This document shows, piece after piece, positions 1 to 6,378 of a stretch of 20,485 bases of DNA. How positions within the stretch are numbered: the first letter of the stretch is position 1; each line of letters begins with the position of its first letter. Below the pieces are notes generated by a model. It ran no database searches, was not told where the DNA came from, and was given only the letters and a program-made list of their open reading frames with translations. The translations under genes were made by a program, and so were the position numbers. The DNA comes from a virus, in IMG/VR virus record IMGVR_UViG_3300023184_000617, positions 1 to 20,485 of that record. One strand, written 5' to 3'.

Positions 1-398
1 AGAAATGTTTTGTGTGTAATGGTAATTCATCCACAACAGAAATGAAAAGTGTGGAGATTAATTTACCACATGGTATAGATAATGGTCAGTTTTTAAGATT
101 GAATAGTATGGGGGACTTTAAAAATGGAACATATGGTGACTTGATCATTAGAATTGATTTGAAACCAGAACAAAATTTTGATAAGATTGGTAATAATTTA
201 ATCTATAATGCTTTTATAACAATTGAAGATTTAAAGGAAGGTACAATTAACATCCCACATCCTGAAGGGTCTTTAAGTGTGAAACTTCCTAAAAATGTTG
301 ACACATCTATCCCGTTACGAGTAAAATTAAAAGGATTTAAATTAGAAACAATTGGTGACTTGATTGTCAATCAATTTGTTAGACACAAAAGAAATTAG
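1..398 (+). CDS. DnaJ-like co-chaperone, C-terminal part (5' end outside window)
   Basis: The open frame runs in from the left edge; a GTG at 12 is internal, because the frame before it already reads K-C-F-V-C-N-G-N, which matches the last CxxCxGxG zinc-finger repeat of DnaJ (final Gly replaced by Asn). After it comes the substrate-binding C-terminal domain: V-E-I-N-L-P-x-G-I-x-x-G, then GDLIIRI, then a second beta domain with an IPHPEGSLSVKLP segment, and a final GDLIVNQFV strand. This order is that of DnaJ/Hsp40 CTD I-II. Hsp40 proteins deliver unfolded clients to Hsp70; phage copies may help fold virion proteins. The J domain cannot be checked here. The product ends soon after the last GDL strand, without the longer dimerisation tail of bacterial DnaJ. 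Its TAG overlaps the stop of the convergent small gene at 395-556. Confidence 0.82.
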   Translation, partial: KCFVCNGNSSTTEMKSVEINLPHGIDNGQFLRLNSMGDFKNGTYGDLIIRIDLKPEQNFDKIGNNLIYNAFITIEDLKEGTINIPHPEGSLSVKLPKNVDTSIPLRVKLKGFKLETIGDLIVNQFVRHKRN

Positions 399-556
399 AA
401 TAAAGATATAATATCTTTAATAAATGAAACAATTCCGTAAATACCAAAAAAGGTAAATATTCCACCAAATATTAAAACAAACGATTGTGTGTTTTTAACT
501 TGCTTACTTTCATCACAAGTCGCGCATTTTACTTCTGTTGCTTTTTTCTCTTCCAT
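395..556 (-). CDS. 53-residue single-pass membrane protein with a CxxC motif
   Basis: Read on the minus strand, an ATG at 556 opens a 53-codon frame ending in TAA at 395-397, which overlaps the dnaJ stop tail to tail. The product starts MEEKKATEVKCATCDES, has Cys at 11 and 14, and continues into a hydrophobic stretch at about residues 24-47 (FVLIFGGIFTFFGIYGIVSF). It then ends with a short KDIISLF tail. This gives a short charged N-terminus with a possible metal- or disulfide-forming CxxC, followed by one membrane helix. The reading frame fills the gap between dnaJ and the methylase, which would otherwise be empty. I do not recognise a family. Coding status is inferred from the composition, the clean start and stop, and the fit in the gap. 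Confidence 0.6.
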   Translation of the reverse strand: MEEKKATEVKCATCDESKQVKNTQSFVLIFGGIFTFFGIYGIVSFIKDIISLF

Positions 557-580
557 GTTTATAATTTAATTAATTAAGTG

Positions 581-611
581 TTGAAAATAAATATCAAAAG
601 AACTATATTTG
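581..611 (+). promoter_or_regulatory. Bacteroidota-type promoter for the D12 methylase
   Basis: TTG at 581-583 and TATATTTG at 604-611, 20 bases apart, match the Bacteroidota primary-sigma consensus (TTG, about 19-21 bases, TAnnTTTG). The -7 box ends four bases before the ATG at 616, so the transcript would be leaderless or nearly so. Confidence 0.6.
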
Positions 612-615
612 TAAT

Positions 616-1455
616 ATGTTGAGCTATATTGGTGGTAAGAGTAGAATAGGTAAATGGATTGTTCCATTTTACGATAAAAATATGGAGGTTTATGTAGAGA
701 CCTTTGGCGGAATGTTTTGGTGTTTTTTTAATATGGACCTAAAACAGTTTCCTAATTTAAAAAAAGTTGTTTATAATGACTTTAACCCGCTGAACTACAA
801 CCTCTTTAAATGCGTTCAAACCCCAAATGAACTATTGAAAGCGATTAACGCAATTGATTGTCAAAAGTTGGGATTGGAACCAACACCACCAATTTATAAA
901 GAACAATTTATCAGCTTTCAGGCTGAAATATTCGCGGAGAATTTCAGCGTAGAACCTGGTAATTATGAAGTTGCCGCTAAGTATGTTTATATTCTTACCC
1001 AAGTATTTAGTGGGTCAAAACCTGAAACATCTAGTTTTATTGACCTTAAAGGTAAGTATAAATCAAAATATCTCACATTTAGGGATAAATTAATGAAACC
1101 TGATTGGATTGAACATTTTCTTAAAATTACAGAAGTAGAAAATATGGACTTTGCTGATGTAATTAAGAAATACGACTCGCCATCCACATACATTTATTTG
1201 GATCCACCATATTGGAAAACAGAAAACTATTACTCCAACCATGACTTTGATCGTGAAGATCACGAGAGGTTAGCAAATGTATTACATGGAGTTAAAGGTA
1301 AGTTTTCTTTATCCTACTATGACTTTGAATTACTCAATGAATGGTTCCCAAAAGAACAGTATACTTGGATTAAGAAGGAGTTCGCTAAGGCGGCATCTGC
1401 CAAGAAAGGAACAAAACAAAATATGGGTGAGGAATTACTTATTATGAATTATTAA
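616..1455 (+). CDS. D12-class adenine-specific DNA methyltransferase (Dam-like)
   Basis: A 279-residue protein that probably transfers a methyl group from S-adenosylmethionine to N6 of adenine. The order is that of the alpha-class D12 (Dam-like) family: SYIGGKSRIGKW at the N-terminus binds the cofactor region, motif I is degenerate (VETFGGMF at about 27-34 in place of the usual EPFxGxG), NDFNPLNYNLF follows at about 54-64, and the catalytic motif IV is D196-P-P-Y199 in YIYLDPPYW. The C-terminus (SLSYYDFELL, then EELLIMNY) matches the family's last strands. The length is normal for Dam-like enzymes. It has its own host-type promoter and no operon partner upstream. It could protect phage DNA from restriction or act as an orphan methylase; no endonuclease gene is next to it. 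The target sequence cannot be told. Confidence 0.9.
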   Translation: MLSYIGGKSRIGKWIVPFYDKNMEVYVETFGGMFWCFFNMDLKQFPNLKKVVYNDFNPLNYNLFKCVQTPNELLKAINAIDCQKLGLEPTPPIYKEQFISFQAEIFAENFSVEPGNYEVAAKYVYILTQVFSGSKPETSSFIDLKGKYKSKYLTFRDKLMKPDWIEHFLKITEVENMDFADVIKKYDSPSTYIYLDPPYWKTENYYSNHDFDREDHERLANVLHGVKGKFSLSYYDFELLNEWFPKEQYTWIKKEFAKAASAKKGTKQNMGEELLIMNY

Positions 1456-1473
1456 TTTTTTACTAATTCGGAA

Positions 1474-1480
1474 TATTTAT
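1474..1480 (+). promoter_or_regulatory. TATTTAT motif before the LRR gene
   Basis: TATTTAT, continuing as TTAATA, lies 16 bases before the ATG at 1497. It is one of a recurring set of such motifs close to starts in this window and is a candidate phage late-promoter element. All-AT heptamers are common by chance in this genome. Confidence 0.35.
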
Positions 1481-1496
1481 TAATAAAAAAAATATT

Positions 1497-2879
1497 ATGT
1501 CAATTAGGTTCACCAATCTATTAAGAGATCTTATTGTTGAAAGTTCAAGATTTCAAGTGCTATTCGATAAGTTTGTAAAACCAAAAGAAAAGGCTAAAAA
1601 AGGTATAATGCCATTTGAAACTTTATTTGCGTTAATTGTTGCCGACCCAACAACAAAAGTTCCTAATGGTATGGATATTGATAATGTTAAACCTCAGGAT
1701 ATGGAACGAGTTAAAATCGGAAAATATGCTCAGTGGTTAATCAAAAACTTTATTATGCCTAAGTTACCGGCAGACCATCCTTTAATGATTAGTGATCCAC
1801 AATCAGGTCAATACAAACAAGCATTAAAACAATTCCAAGATCTTTTCATGGAAGACTTATATAAGGTTACAACAAACCTACAAAAGTTTGAAAGATTTAA
1901 AAATAGGTTACCACAAGAATATAGAGATATAAATAAATTAAGTGTTGAAACTTTACAAGATCAAGTTAAAGATTTTAGTTTAGAAAAAACTAAAGCAACT
2001 GCCGATGAGAAAAAAGAGGCTTCTGTAACATATGCTCATCCTGGTGCTAACATTGTTTATAAAGGTCAAGATTGGACTGTTGCTAAAATCTCAGACAAAG
2101 GCCCTTTAGGTAAAGAGGCGGCATGTTTTTATGGTGGATCTCATAATGAAGGAAGGCGAGGAGAAACTACTTGGTGTACATCATCACCTGGCCTTACTTG
2201 GTTTGATAGGTACATTGGTAGAGGACCATTATATGTTGTAATCCCAAACAAAGCGAGATCATTCAAATCTTACGGAAAAGAAACAGGTGAAGTTTCAGGA
2301 TTACCAGCAGACAGATACCAATTCCATTTCCCTGATAATCAGTTCATGGATGCTGATGACAGACAAATTAATTTAATTGAGTTCTTAAATACAAATGAGG
2401 AAGGATTGAAACAATTCTTTAAACCTGAATTTATGCAGTCATTGGCTGGCGATAAAGGTGAGAAAGTGGTTATTGATTATCCTGGTGATTCGGCGTCTAA
2501 GTTCATTGCCCTATACGGATTTGATGAGTTTTTTGCAACATTACCTGAAAGTTTAAAAAGACTTACATTTAAAAATACATCAAAAGATAAAATCTCACTT
2601 AATATTCCTAATGACATTGGAAGATTTAAACAGTTAAACGCAATCAACTTTGTTGGATGTGTGGCTTCTTTACCTGAAGCTATTTGTCAATTACAAAATT
2701 TACAATACCTATCTTTGGTAAATAATCCTGATCTTCAGATGTTACCTGAATGTGTTGGGAATATGGAAAACCTTATGGTACTAAACCTTGGAGGATCTGA
2801 TCCTAAACAAGTTCTACCTGAATCAGTATTCAGAAGAGCGGAAGAAGACGAAGACTTCAACTTATTTACACACTCTTAA
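1497..2879 (+). CDS. Leucine-rich-repeat protein with a W-C-T/GPLYV domain and a short leader
   Basis: 460 residues. The N-terminus MSIRFTNLLRDLIVESS is a short hydrophobic leader ending in IVES, comparable to leaders elsewhere in the window. Residues about 30-170 are polar, mostly helical and unrecognised. A compact central domain at about 185-290 carries GQDWTVAKI, then TTWCTSS (W226, C227), then RGPLYVVIPN starting near residue 242; I recall this W-C-T/GPLYV pattern from other phage proteins but know no function for it. The C-terminus (about 345-455) has leucine-rich repeats of the LPxxhxxLxxLxxLxhxxN type, for example SLPEAICQLQNLQYLSL and MLPECVGNMENLMVLNL. LRRs usually bind proteins. 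The next gene starts two bases after the stop, so they probably share a transcript. Role unknown; a virion or host-interaction protein is an inference. Confidence 0.85.
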   Translation: MSIRFTNLLRDLIVESSRFQVLFDKFVKPKEKAKKGIMPFETLFALIVADPTTKVPNGMDIDNVKPQDMERVKIGKYAQWLIKNFIMPKLPADHPLMISDPQSGQYKQALKQFQDLFMEDLYKVTTNLQKFERFKNRLPQEYRDINKLSVETLQDQVKDFSLEKTKATADEKKEASVTYAHPGANIVYKGQDWTVAKISDKGPLGKEAACFYGGSHNEGRRGETTWCTSSPGLTWFDRYIGRGPLYVVIPNKARSFKSYGKETGEVSGLPADRYQFHFPDNQFMDADDRQINLIEFLNTNEEGLKQFFKPEFMQSLAGDKGEKVVIDYPGDSASKFIALYGFDEFFATLPESLKRLTFKNTSKDKISLNIPNDIGRFKQLNAINFVGCVASLPEAICQLQNLQYLSLVNNPDLQMLPECVGNMENLMVLNLGGSDPKQVLPESVFRRAEEDEDFNLFTHS

Positions 2880-2881
2880 TT

Positions 2882-3508
2882 ATGAAAAACAAATTATTTT
2901 TAACTGAATCCGAAAAACAAAGAATCAGTGGTTTACACAGAATGGCAATTGCTACCGAAAGTAAAAACACCTTAAATGAGGCGACACTACAAGACATTCA
3001 AAATTTATTATCAAAAAAATTAGGACCTGAAATCTTGGGTCCAAAAGGTGCTGACGGTAGATTAGGAACATTTACTTTAAATGCTATTTATTCTGCGTTA
3101 ACTCAAACTCAGGCAGAGCCGACCAAAGTAGATCCAACTAAAGTAGACCCGGCAAAAGTAGATCCAACTAAAGTAGATCCAACTCAAGGTCAATTTAAGT
3201 TGATTGAGTTAAAAGCTGGTATGATTGGAAACGGTTTTATGCAAGATGAAGCCGAAGGTAAAACATACAAAGTTAATAAAAGTACCGCTTTACCATGTGG
3301 TATAACGGAAGTGGAATTTACAAATAAAAGGGCCACACTTGAATATGGGTATTATAAACCTAACGAAATAAAATCTGGAGACCCAACTCAAATTACTTTT
3401 AGAAGAAGCGGTGAAGGAGTCAAAGATCCTGATCCGTGTAAAAACTTTGCATCATTTGAAAATTTTGGTTACTTAGATTTCTCTGGAGACCCCAATAAAT
3501 TTAAATAA
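2882..3508 (+). CDS. Leader-bearing protein with a peptidoglycan-binding-like module
   Basis: 208 residues. The leader (residues 1-32) has the pattern LTESEKQRISGLHRMAI followed by NTLNEA, and closely matches the leader of the gene at 19349. Residues about 35-75 (LQDIQNLLSKKLG, GADGRLGTFTLNAI) fit the PG_binding_1 pattern LQxxL...DGxxGxxTxxAh, so this part may bind cell-wall glycan. A linker of four DPTKV-type repeats (about 79-101) follows. The rest (about 102-208) is an unrecognised, probably beta-rich domain with two Cys residues. The linker is encoded by near-identical 15-bp units. The gene starts two bases after the LRR gene and is closed by a strong terminator. A wall-associated or virion role is inferred from the module and leader only. 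Confidence 0.8.
   Translation: MKNKLFLTESEKQRISGLHRMAIATESKNTLNEATLQDIQNLLSKKLGPEILGPKGADGRLGTFTLNAIYSALTQTQAEPTKVDPTKVDPAKVDPTKVDPTQGQFKLIELKAGMIGNGFMQDEAEGKTYKVNKSTALPCGITEVEFTNKRATLEYGYYKPNEIKSGDPTQITFRRSGEGVKDPDPCKNFASFENFGYLDFSGDPNKFK
3116..3187 (+). repeat. 15-bp tandem repeat encoding a DPTKV linker
   Basis: Four full 15-bp units (3116-3130, 3131-3145, 3146-3160, 3161-3175) and a partial fifth encode EPTKV, DPTKV, DPAKV, DPTKV, DPTQ. The second and fourth units are identical (gatccaactaaagta). The repeat stays in frame and forms an interdomain linker. Units of this kind change number easily by slippage. Confidence 0.9.
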
Positions 3509-3522
3509 CAAACAATAAATAT

Positions 3523-3551
3523 AACCCACTTCAAAAGAGTGGGTTTTTTAT
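3523..3551 (+). terminator. Rho-independent terminator after the LRR/PG-binding genes
   Basis: AACCCACT at 3523-3530 pairs with AGTGGGTT at 3538-3545 around a 7-base loop and runs into a T tract. It ends the 1497-3508 transcript before the next gene at 3573. Confidence 0.9.
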
Positions 3552-3560
3552 TTAACAAGG

Positions 3561-3567
3561 TATTTAT
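3561..3567 (+). promoter_or_regulatory. TATTTAT motif before the MKxII cluster
   Basis: TATTTAT lies directly after a terminator and five bases before the ATG at 3573, the first gene of the MKxII cluster. A gene right behind a terminator needs its own promoter, and this is the only candidate seen. If it is a -10 element, the transcript would be leaderless. Confidence 0.42.
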
Positions 3568-3572
3568 CTTAT

Positions 3573-3953
3573 ATGAAACTCATTATAACCAAAGATCAAT
3601 TAAGTCTAATCAACGAAACTTATAAAAGAGATCGTTTTGATGCTGATTATGAGGAAGAATATCCACAGTATAAGAAGTTGTTTTTAAAGACAATATCAAA
3701 AGATGTTAAAGGGTGGAGCGACGGTGAATGGCCAGGATCAATATATTTGATGAATGAAAAGGGGGAACCTTTATTTGTTTATAGAAGACCATCAAGAACC
3801 TTATATTATGATTATTCAATAGATAGAGAAATGGAAGACTTCATTCCTTCTCACATAGTTTCAAGACACTTGAAAAACGCAGTTTATGATTTTTTTATAA
3901 AGTTGTTTCCTGATGTTGAAATAAAAGAGGTTAATGGTGCTAATATTATATAG
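3573..3953 (+). CDS. Leader-bearing protein of unknown function (MKxII cluster, 1st)
   Basis: 126 residues, no family recognised. The leader MKLIITKDQLSLINET has the cluster pattern MKxIIx-x-x-Q-x-x-L-I-x-E. The body is charged, rich in Asp, Glu, Tyr and Arg, and ends in a probable helix (HLKNAVYDFFIKLFPD) followed by a short strand (VEIKEV). The gene at 5204 ends with a similar helix-strand order (SSVYDLFYKLLEKYG then DVDVDLQEI), which suggests a shared C-terminal fold. It begins a tight series: the next gene starts two bases after its stop. No signal peptide or membrane helix is present. Confidence 0.75.
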   Translation: MKLIITKDQLSLINETYKRDRFDADYEEEYPQYKKLFLKTISKDVKGWSDGEWPGSIYLMNEKGEPLFVYRRPSRTLYYDYSIDREMEDFIPSHIVSRHLKNAVYDFFIKLFPDVEIKEVNGANII

Positions 3954-3955
3954 AT

Positions 3956-4357
3956 ATGAAAATAATAATATCTGAACAACAATATATAATGTTATCTGAG
4001 TCAAGATTAGATCCAATACAAAATCTTATTAACATGGCTTTTGATGAGGTAAAAGAAAATTGTGAGGGAGGTTCTTATATTAGGTCACACCGCAATTACA
4101 TATGTGACCCAATAGAAATGATTGAAGAAATAAAGGTGGTAGATGTGTCAAAAACAACCTCTATGGGTTACCTTGAAAAAAAAGAATTATCTCAAATACA
4201 TATTACCGTTGATATTCATCTTGAATCTATATATTTATTTTACGATTTAGATAATTTTATTTATCAGTTACAATGGGAAGCAAGAAACATATTAGGGGGA
4301 AGTGTTGTGTCTATATCAATAGGAGAAGTAATCAATAAAAGAAAAGAATCTAACTGA
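3956..4357 (+). CDS. Leader-bearing protein of unknown function (MKxII cluster, 2nd)
   Basis: 133 residues, unrecognised. The leader is MKIIISEQQYIMLSES. After it comes a helix (DPIQNLINMAFDEVKEN), a loop with two Cys residues, and a beta section (IEEIKVVDV, then IHITVDIHL). A helix (LDNFIYQLQWEARNIL) and a last strand (VVSISIGEV) follow. The strand-strand-helix-strand order resembles the end of the 5204 product, so the two may be divergent paralogues; a structure prediction would be needed to show it. The stop TGA at 4355-4357 overlaps the next gene's first possible ATG, giving translational coupling. Confidence 0.75.
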   Translation: MKIIISEQQYIMLSESRLDPIQNLINMAFDEVKENCEGGSYIRSHRNYICDPIEMIEEIKVVDVSKTTSMGYLEKKELSQIHITVDIHLESIYLFYDLDNFIYQLQWEARNILGGSVVSISIGEVINKRKESN

Positions 4358-4359
4358 TG

Positions 4360-4902
4360 ATGAAAATAATAATATCTGATAATCAATATAATCTTATTAA
4401 AGAATCAGTTGCTATTAAAAATATAGAGGCAATTAAAAATCATTGGAAAAACCAATTAAAGAAAGGTAAAAAAATAAGATTTGATAAAGATGATCTTGAG
4501 TATTGGGGGATTACTAAGACTTCAGATAAAATCCGAACCCAAATAGCATTTCAAGAAATAGTTGGTGATGAGGTTTTTGCTAAAAATCTTATTAAACCAT
4601 TGTTAAACAAAACATTTTCAACAAAAGATTTTAACGATAGAACTGTTGGTGGTTATGATTTTGAGTGGATAATAACTCAAATGGTATATAATGATTTTGA
4701 TTTCTATTTATATGGGAAAATTTTACCTGGTGGGTCTGTTACTCTTATGGATGGTAGGTATTTATCTTTAGATGATGCTTTAGAGGATGGGGATATGTGG
4801 TGGGAAATTGAAAGTGAAGTTAAGGATGTTGCTGAAGATTGTATGAACGAAATAATTTTACCTTTTACAGGTTATCAGGTAGAAGTGTCATTAATAAATT
4901 AG
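4360..4902 (+). CDS. Leader-bearing protein of unknown function (MKxII cluster, 3rd)
   Basis: 180 residues from the ATG at 4360, or 181 from the ATG at 4357 that overlaps the previous stop. I prefer 4360 because it gives MKIIISDNQYNLIKES, in register with the neighbouring leaders. The body has a basic helix (about 20-45), an acidic middle with WGI and DFEWIITQMVYNDFDFYLYGKI, and a conspicuous acidic stretch DDALEDGDMWWEIESEVKD before a final helix and strand (YQVEVSLIN). No family is recognised. The leader DNA (atgaaaataataatatctga) is identical over 20 bases to that of the gene at 3956, a sign of duplication or leader exchange. Confidence 0.75.
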   Translation: MKIIISDNQYNLIKESVAIKNIEAIKNHWKNQLKKGKKIRFDKDDLEYWGITKTSDKIRTQIAFQEIVGDEVFAKNLIKPLLNKTFSTKDFNDRTVGGYDFEWIITQMVYNDFDFYLYGKILPGGSVTLMDGRYLSLDDALEDGDMWWEIESEVKDVAEDCMNEIILPFTGYQVEVSLIN

Positions 4903-4910
4903 ACGAGTAA

Positions 4911-5207
4911 ATGAAAATAATAATAACAGAATCTCAAGTGGCATTAATAAGAAGGTTAAGTGAGTTAGATCAAATTCTTGATACTAATATTAAAGAATTA
5001 AATGATGATATAAAAGGTGGTGGGCCAGGTAATAAACCTGATAATTTTGGCGTTTATGAAAATTGGTTGATAAATAGAATTAAAAATGATTTTGAAGATA
5101 ATAACCCAAAGATTGAATTCCCAATCCACGATTTTAAGATGTTAGTATCAGGGCAATTTAACGATAAAATTAGGAAAGGTTTTAATAAAGTTAAAAAAAG
5201 AAGATGA
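4911..5207 (+). CDS. Short leader-bearing protein (MKxII cluster, 4th)
   Basis: 98 residues, unrecognised. The leader MKIIITESQVALIRRLSEL keeps the MKIIIxExQxxLI core but lacks the simple LIxES ending of its neighbours; LSE at 16-18 could serve the same role. The rest is polar with a GGGPG turn, a helix (YENWLINRIKNDFEDN) and a very basic tail ending KKVKKRR-like (FNKVKKRR). The last four bases overlap the next gene (ATGA), so translation is probably coupled. The small size and basic tail would suit a DNA-associated protein, but nothing proves it. Confidence 0.7.
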   Translation: MKIIITESQVALIRRLSELDQILDTNIKELNDDIKGGGPGNKPDNFGVYENWLINRIKNDFEDNNPKIEFPIHDFKMLVSGQFNDKIRKGFNKVKKRR

Positions 5208-5791
5208 AAATAATAATCACAGAAAGACAACAAAGGTTAATAACTGAAAATCTTACCGAGGAAAACCTTCGTAAGTTGTGTTATCAAATTTGGGACAAAC
5301 AAAAAAAGATAGGAGAAGAACCTCATCTTGATGATGTGATTTATGATATTTCTGGAATTAGAAAAGAAACTCGTGATGATTATGACACAATTAGACCCAT
5401 ATGGTATAGATATAATGGGGGTTTTGATAGATTATTTAAAAAACTTAAAGATGAGATTGACACTAAGGAATATAAGTTAGTTGATGATGAATTTAATTTG
5501 GAAACCAAAATAAAGGTTGTCCATCTTGATAGACAAGGACAATTTGTTGAAATTATGGTTGATGTTGATCCTCGTGGAACTATGGAATTTCATGGTTGGA
5601 ACGAAGAAACTGAGGAAGAATATGTGGTGAACGACACAATAGATGCGGGTTACCATGAGGCGTTACTTAATTATGAAGGTAGCGATTTTCAAGGAATGAT
5701 TAGAAGTTCAGTGTATGATTTATTTTATAAATTATTAGAAAAATACGGGATTCCAATTGATGTAGATGTTGACTTACAAGAAATTTATTAA
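5204..5791 (+). CDS. Leader-bearing protein of unknown function (MKxII cluster, 5th)
   Basis: 195 residues. The leader MKIIITERQQRLITEN is again of the cluster type. A middle section (about 17-85) is charged with LRKLCYQIWDKQKK and RPIWYRYNGGFDRLFKKL helices. The C-terminal part has paired strands (IKVVHLD, FVEIMVDVDP), an acidic loop, a helix (SSVYDLFYKLLEKYG) and a last strand (VDVDLQEI). That end resembles the products at 3573 and 3956. No enzyme motif is seen. It closes the uninterrupted run of five coupled genes 3573-5791 and overlaps the preceding gene by four bases. Confidence 0.75.
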   Translation: MKIIITERQQRLITENLTEENLRKLCYQIWDKQKKIGEEPHLDDVIYDISGIRKETRDDYDTIRPIWYRYNGGFDRLFKKLKDEIDTKEYKLVDDEFNLETKIKVVHLDRQGQFVEIMVDVDPRGTMEFHGWNEETEEEYVVNDTIDAGYHEALLNYEGSDFQGMIRSSVYDLFYKLLEKYGIPIDVDVDLQEIY

Positions 5792-5803
5792 TACTTTTTA
5801 AAT

Positions 5804-6043
5804 ATGGGACCAATCGAAAAAAAAATTTTAGAATTATTAAAAACAGAAGGACTTTCTGAAGAAACTTTAATGACTTTAACTATTTTAAAAAATCAAGTTA
5901 TTGAGGATGAAAAAATAATGATTAATGAGGCATACCAAAAAGGTTATTTTGATAAAGAAATGAACCGTAGAGCCACTTGGAACTACTTTGATAGCAGATA
6001 CAAGTGTTACTTCTCAAATTTTAAATTTGGCCAAATTAAATAA
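5804..6043 (+). CDS. Small protein of unknown function
   Basis: 79 residues. It begins MGPIEKKILELLKTEGLSEE, a helical charged region without the cluster leader, followed by a second helix (KIMINEAYQKGYFDKEM) and an aromatic basic tail (WNYFDSRYKCYFSNFKF). The EAYxKGxFD segment is of a kind common in small phage proteins, but I cannot name a family. It lies 12 bases after the MKxII cluster and probably shares its transcript. There is no clear terminator before the promoter at 6027-6057. Confidence 0.65.
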   Translation: MGPIEKKILELLKTEGLSEETLMTLTILKNQVIEDEKIMINEAYQKGYFDKEMNRRATWNYFDSRYKCYFSNFKFGQIK

Positions 6044-6057
6044 TTTTCGTATCTTTG
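6027..6057 (+). promoter_or_regulatory. Bacteroidota-type promoter for the SAP-like gene
   Basis: TTG at 6027-6029 and TATCTTTG at 6050-6057 are 20 bases apart, matching the TTG / TAnnTTTG consensus. The -35-like box lies inside the end of the preceding gene. The ATG at 6062 follows four bases after the -7 box. Confidence 0.58.
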
Positions 6058-6061
6058 TGAT

Positions 6062-6346
6062 ATGGAAGACTTAACTAAACTTGAATTACCCGAAATTAAA
6101 ATTCTTTGTAAACAATACGGTATTGGTATTGTTGGAGATGAAAAATCTTTAATTAAAAAACTCAAATATTTCTTAGAACCTATTGGAGATGTTTTAAATA
6201 CACATCCTGGAAGAAAATTAACTAATGGTAAAAAAATTGTTGGTGTTAAAGTTAACAACCAAGAAGAAATTAATTCTATTTATAAGAAAAAGGGTCAATT
6301 TTTATATTATTCTTTGGGGTATCACTATTATATTGTGACAGAATAA
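6062..6346 (+). CDS. Small protein with a SAP-like N-terminal motif
   Basis: 94 residues. Residues about 4-38 (LTKLELPEIKILCKQYGI, then GDEKSLIKKLKYFL) fit the SAP pattern LxxLxxxELKxxCKxxGhxxxGxKxxLIxxL, a helix-turn-helix-like motif that binds AT-rich DNA or mediates nucleic-acid contacts. The second half (RKLTNGKKIVGVKV, then GQFLYYSLGYHYYIVTE) is a probable beta domain that I do not recognise. The protein has no leader and has a host-type promoter, so it is more likely an early or regulatory protein than a virion part. The SAP call is by eye and moderate. Confidence 0.68.
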   Translation: MEDLTKLELPEIKILCKQYGIGIVGDEKSLIKKLKYFLEPIGDVLNTHPGRKLTNGKKIVGVKVNNQEEINSIYKKKGQFLYYSLGYHYYIVTE

Positions 6347-6356
6347 AAAACTGAGA

Positions 6357-6363
6357 TATTTAT
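6357..6363 (+). promoter_or_regulatory. TATTTAT motif before the acidic repeat gene
   Basis: TATTTAT, followed by TAAAT, lies 15 bases before the ATG at 6379, at the same spacing as the copies before 1497 and 19047. Candidate late-promoter element. Confidence 0.35.
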
Positions 6364-6378
6364 TAAATAAAAATTGGT

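Noticed and set aside
4757-4764. TATTTAT inside the 4360-4902 coding region as a promoter
   Set aside because: It lies within a gene far from any start and shows the chance background expected for an AT-only heptamer.
3956-5240. Repeated leader DNA as a possible direct-repeat array or CRISPR
   Set aside because: Copies are 297-588 bases apart, lie at the start codons of genes and differ as coding sequence; there are no uniform spacers.
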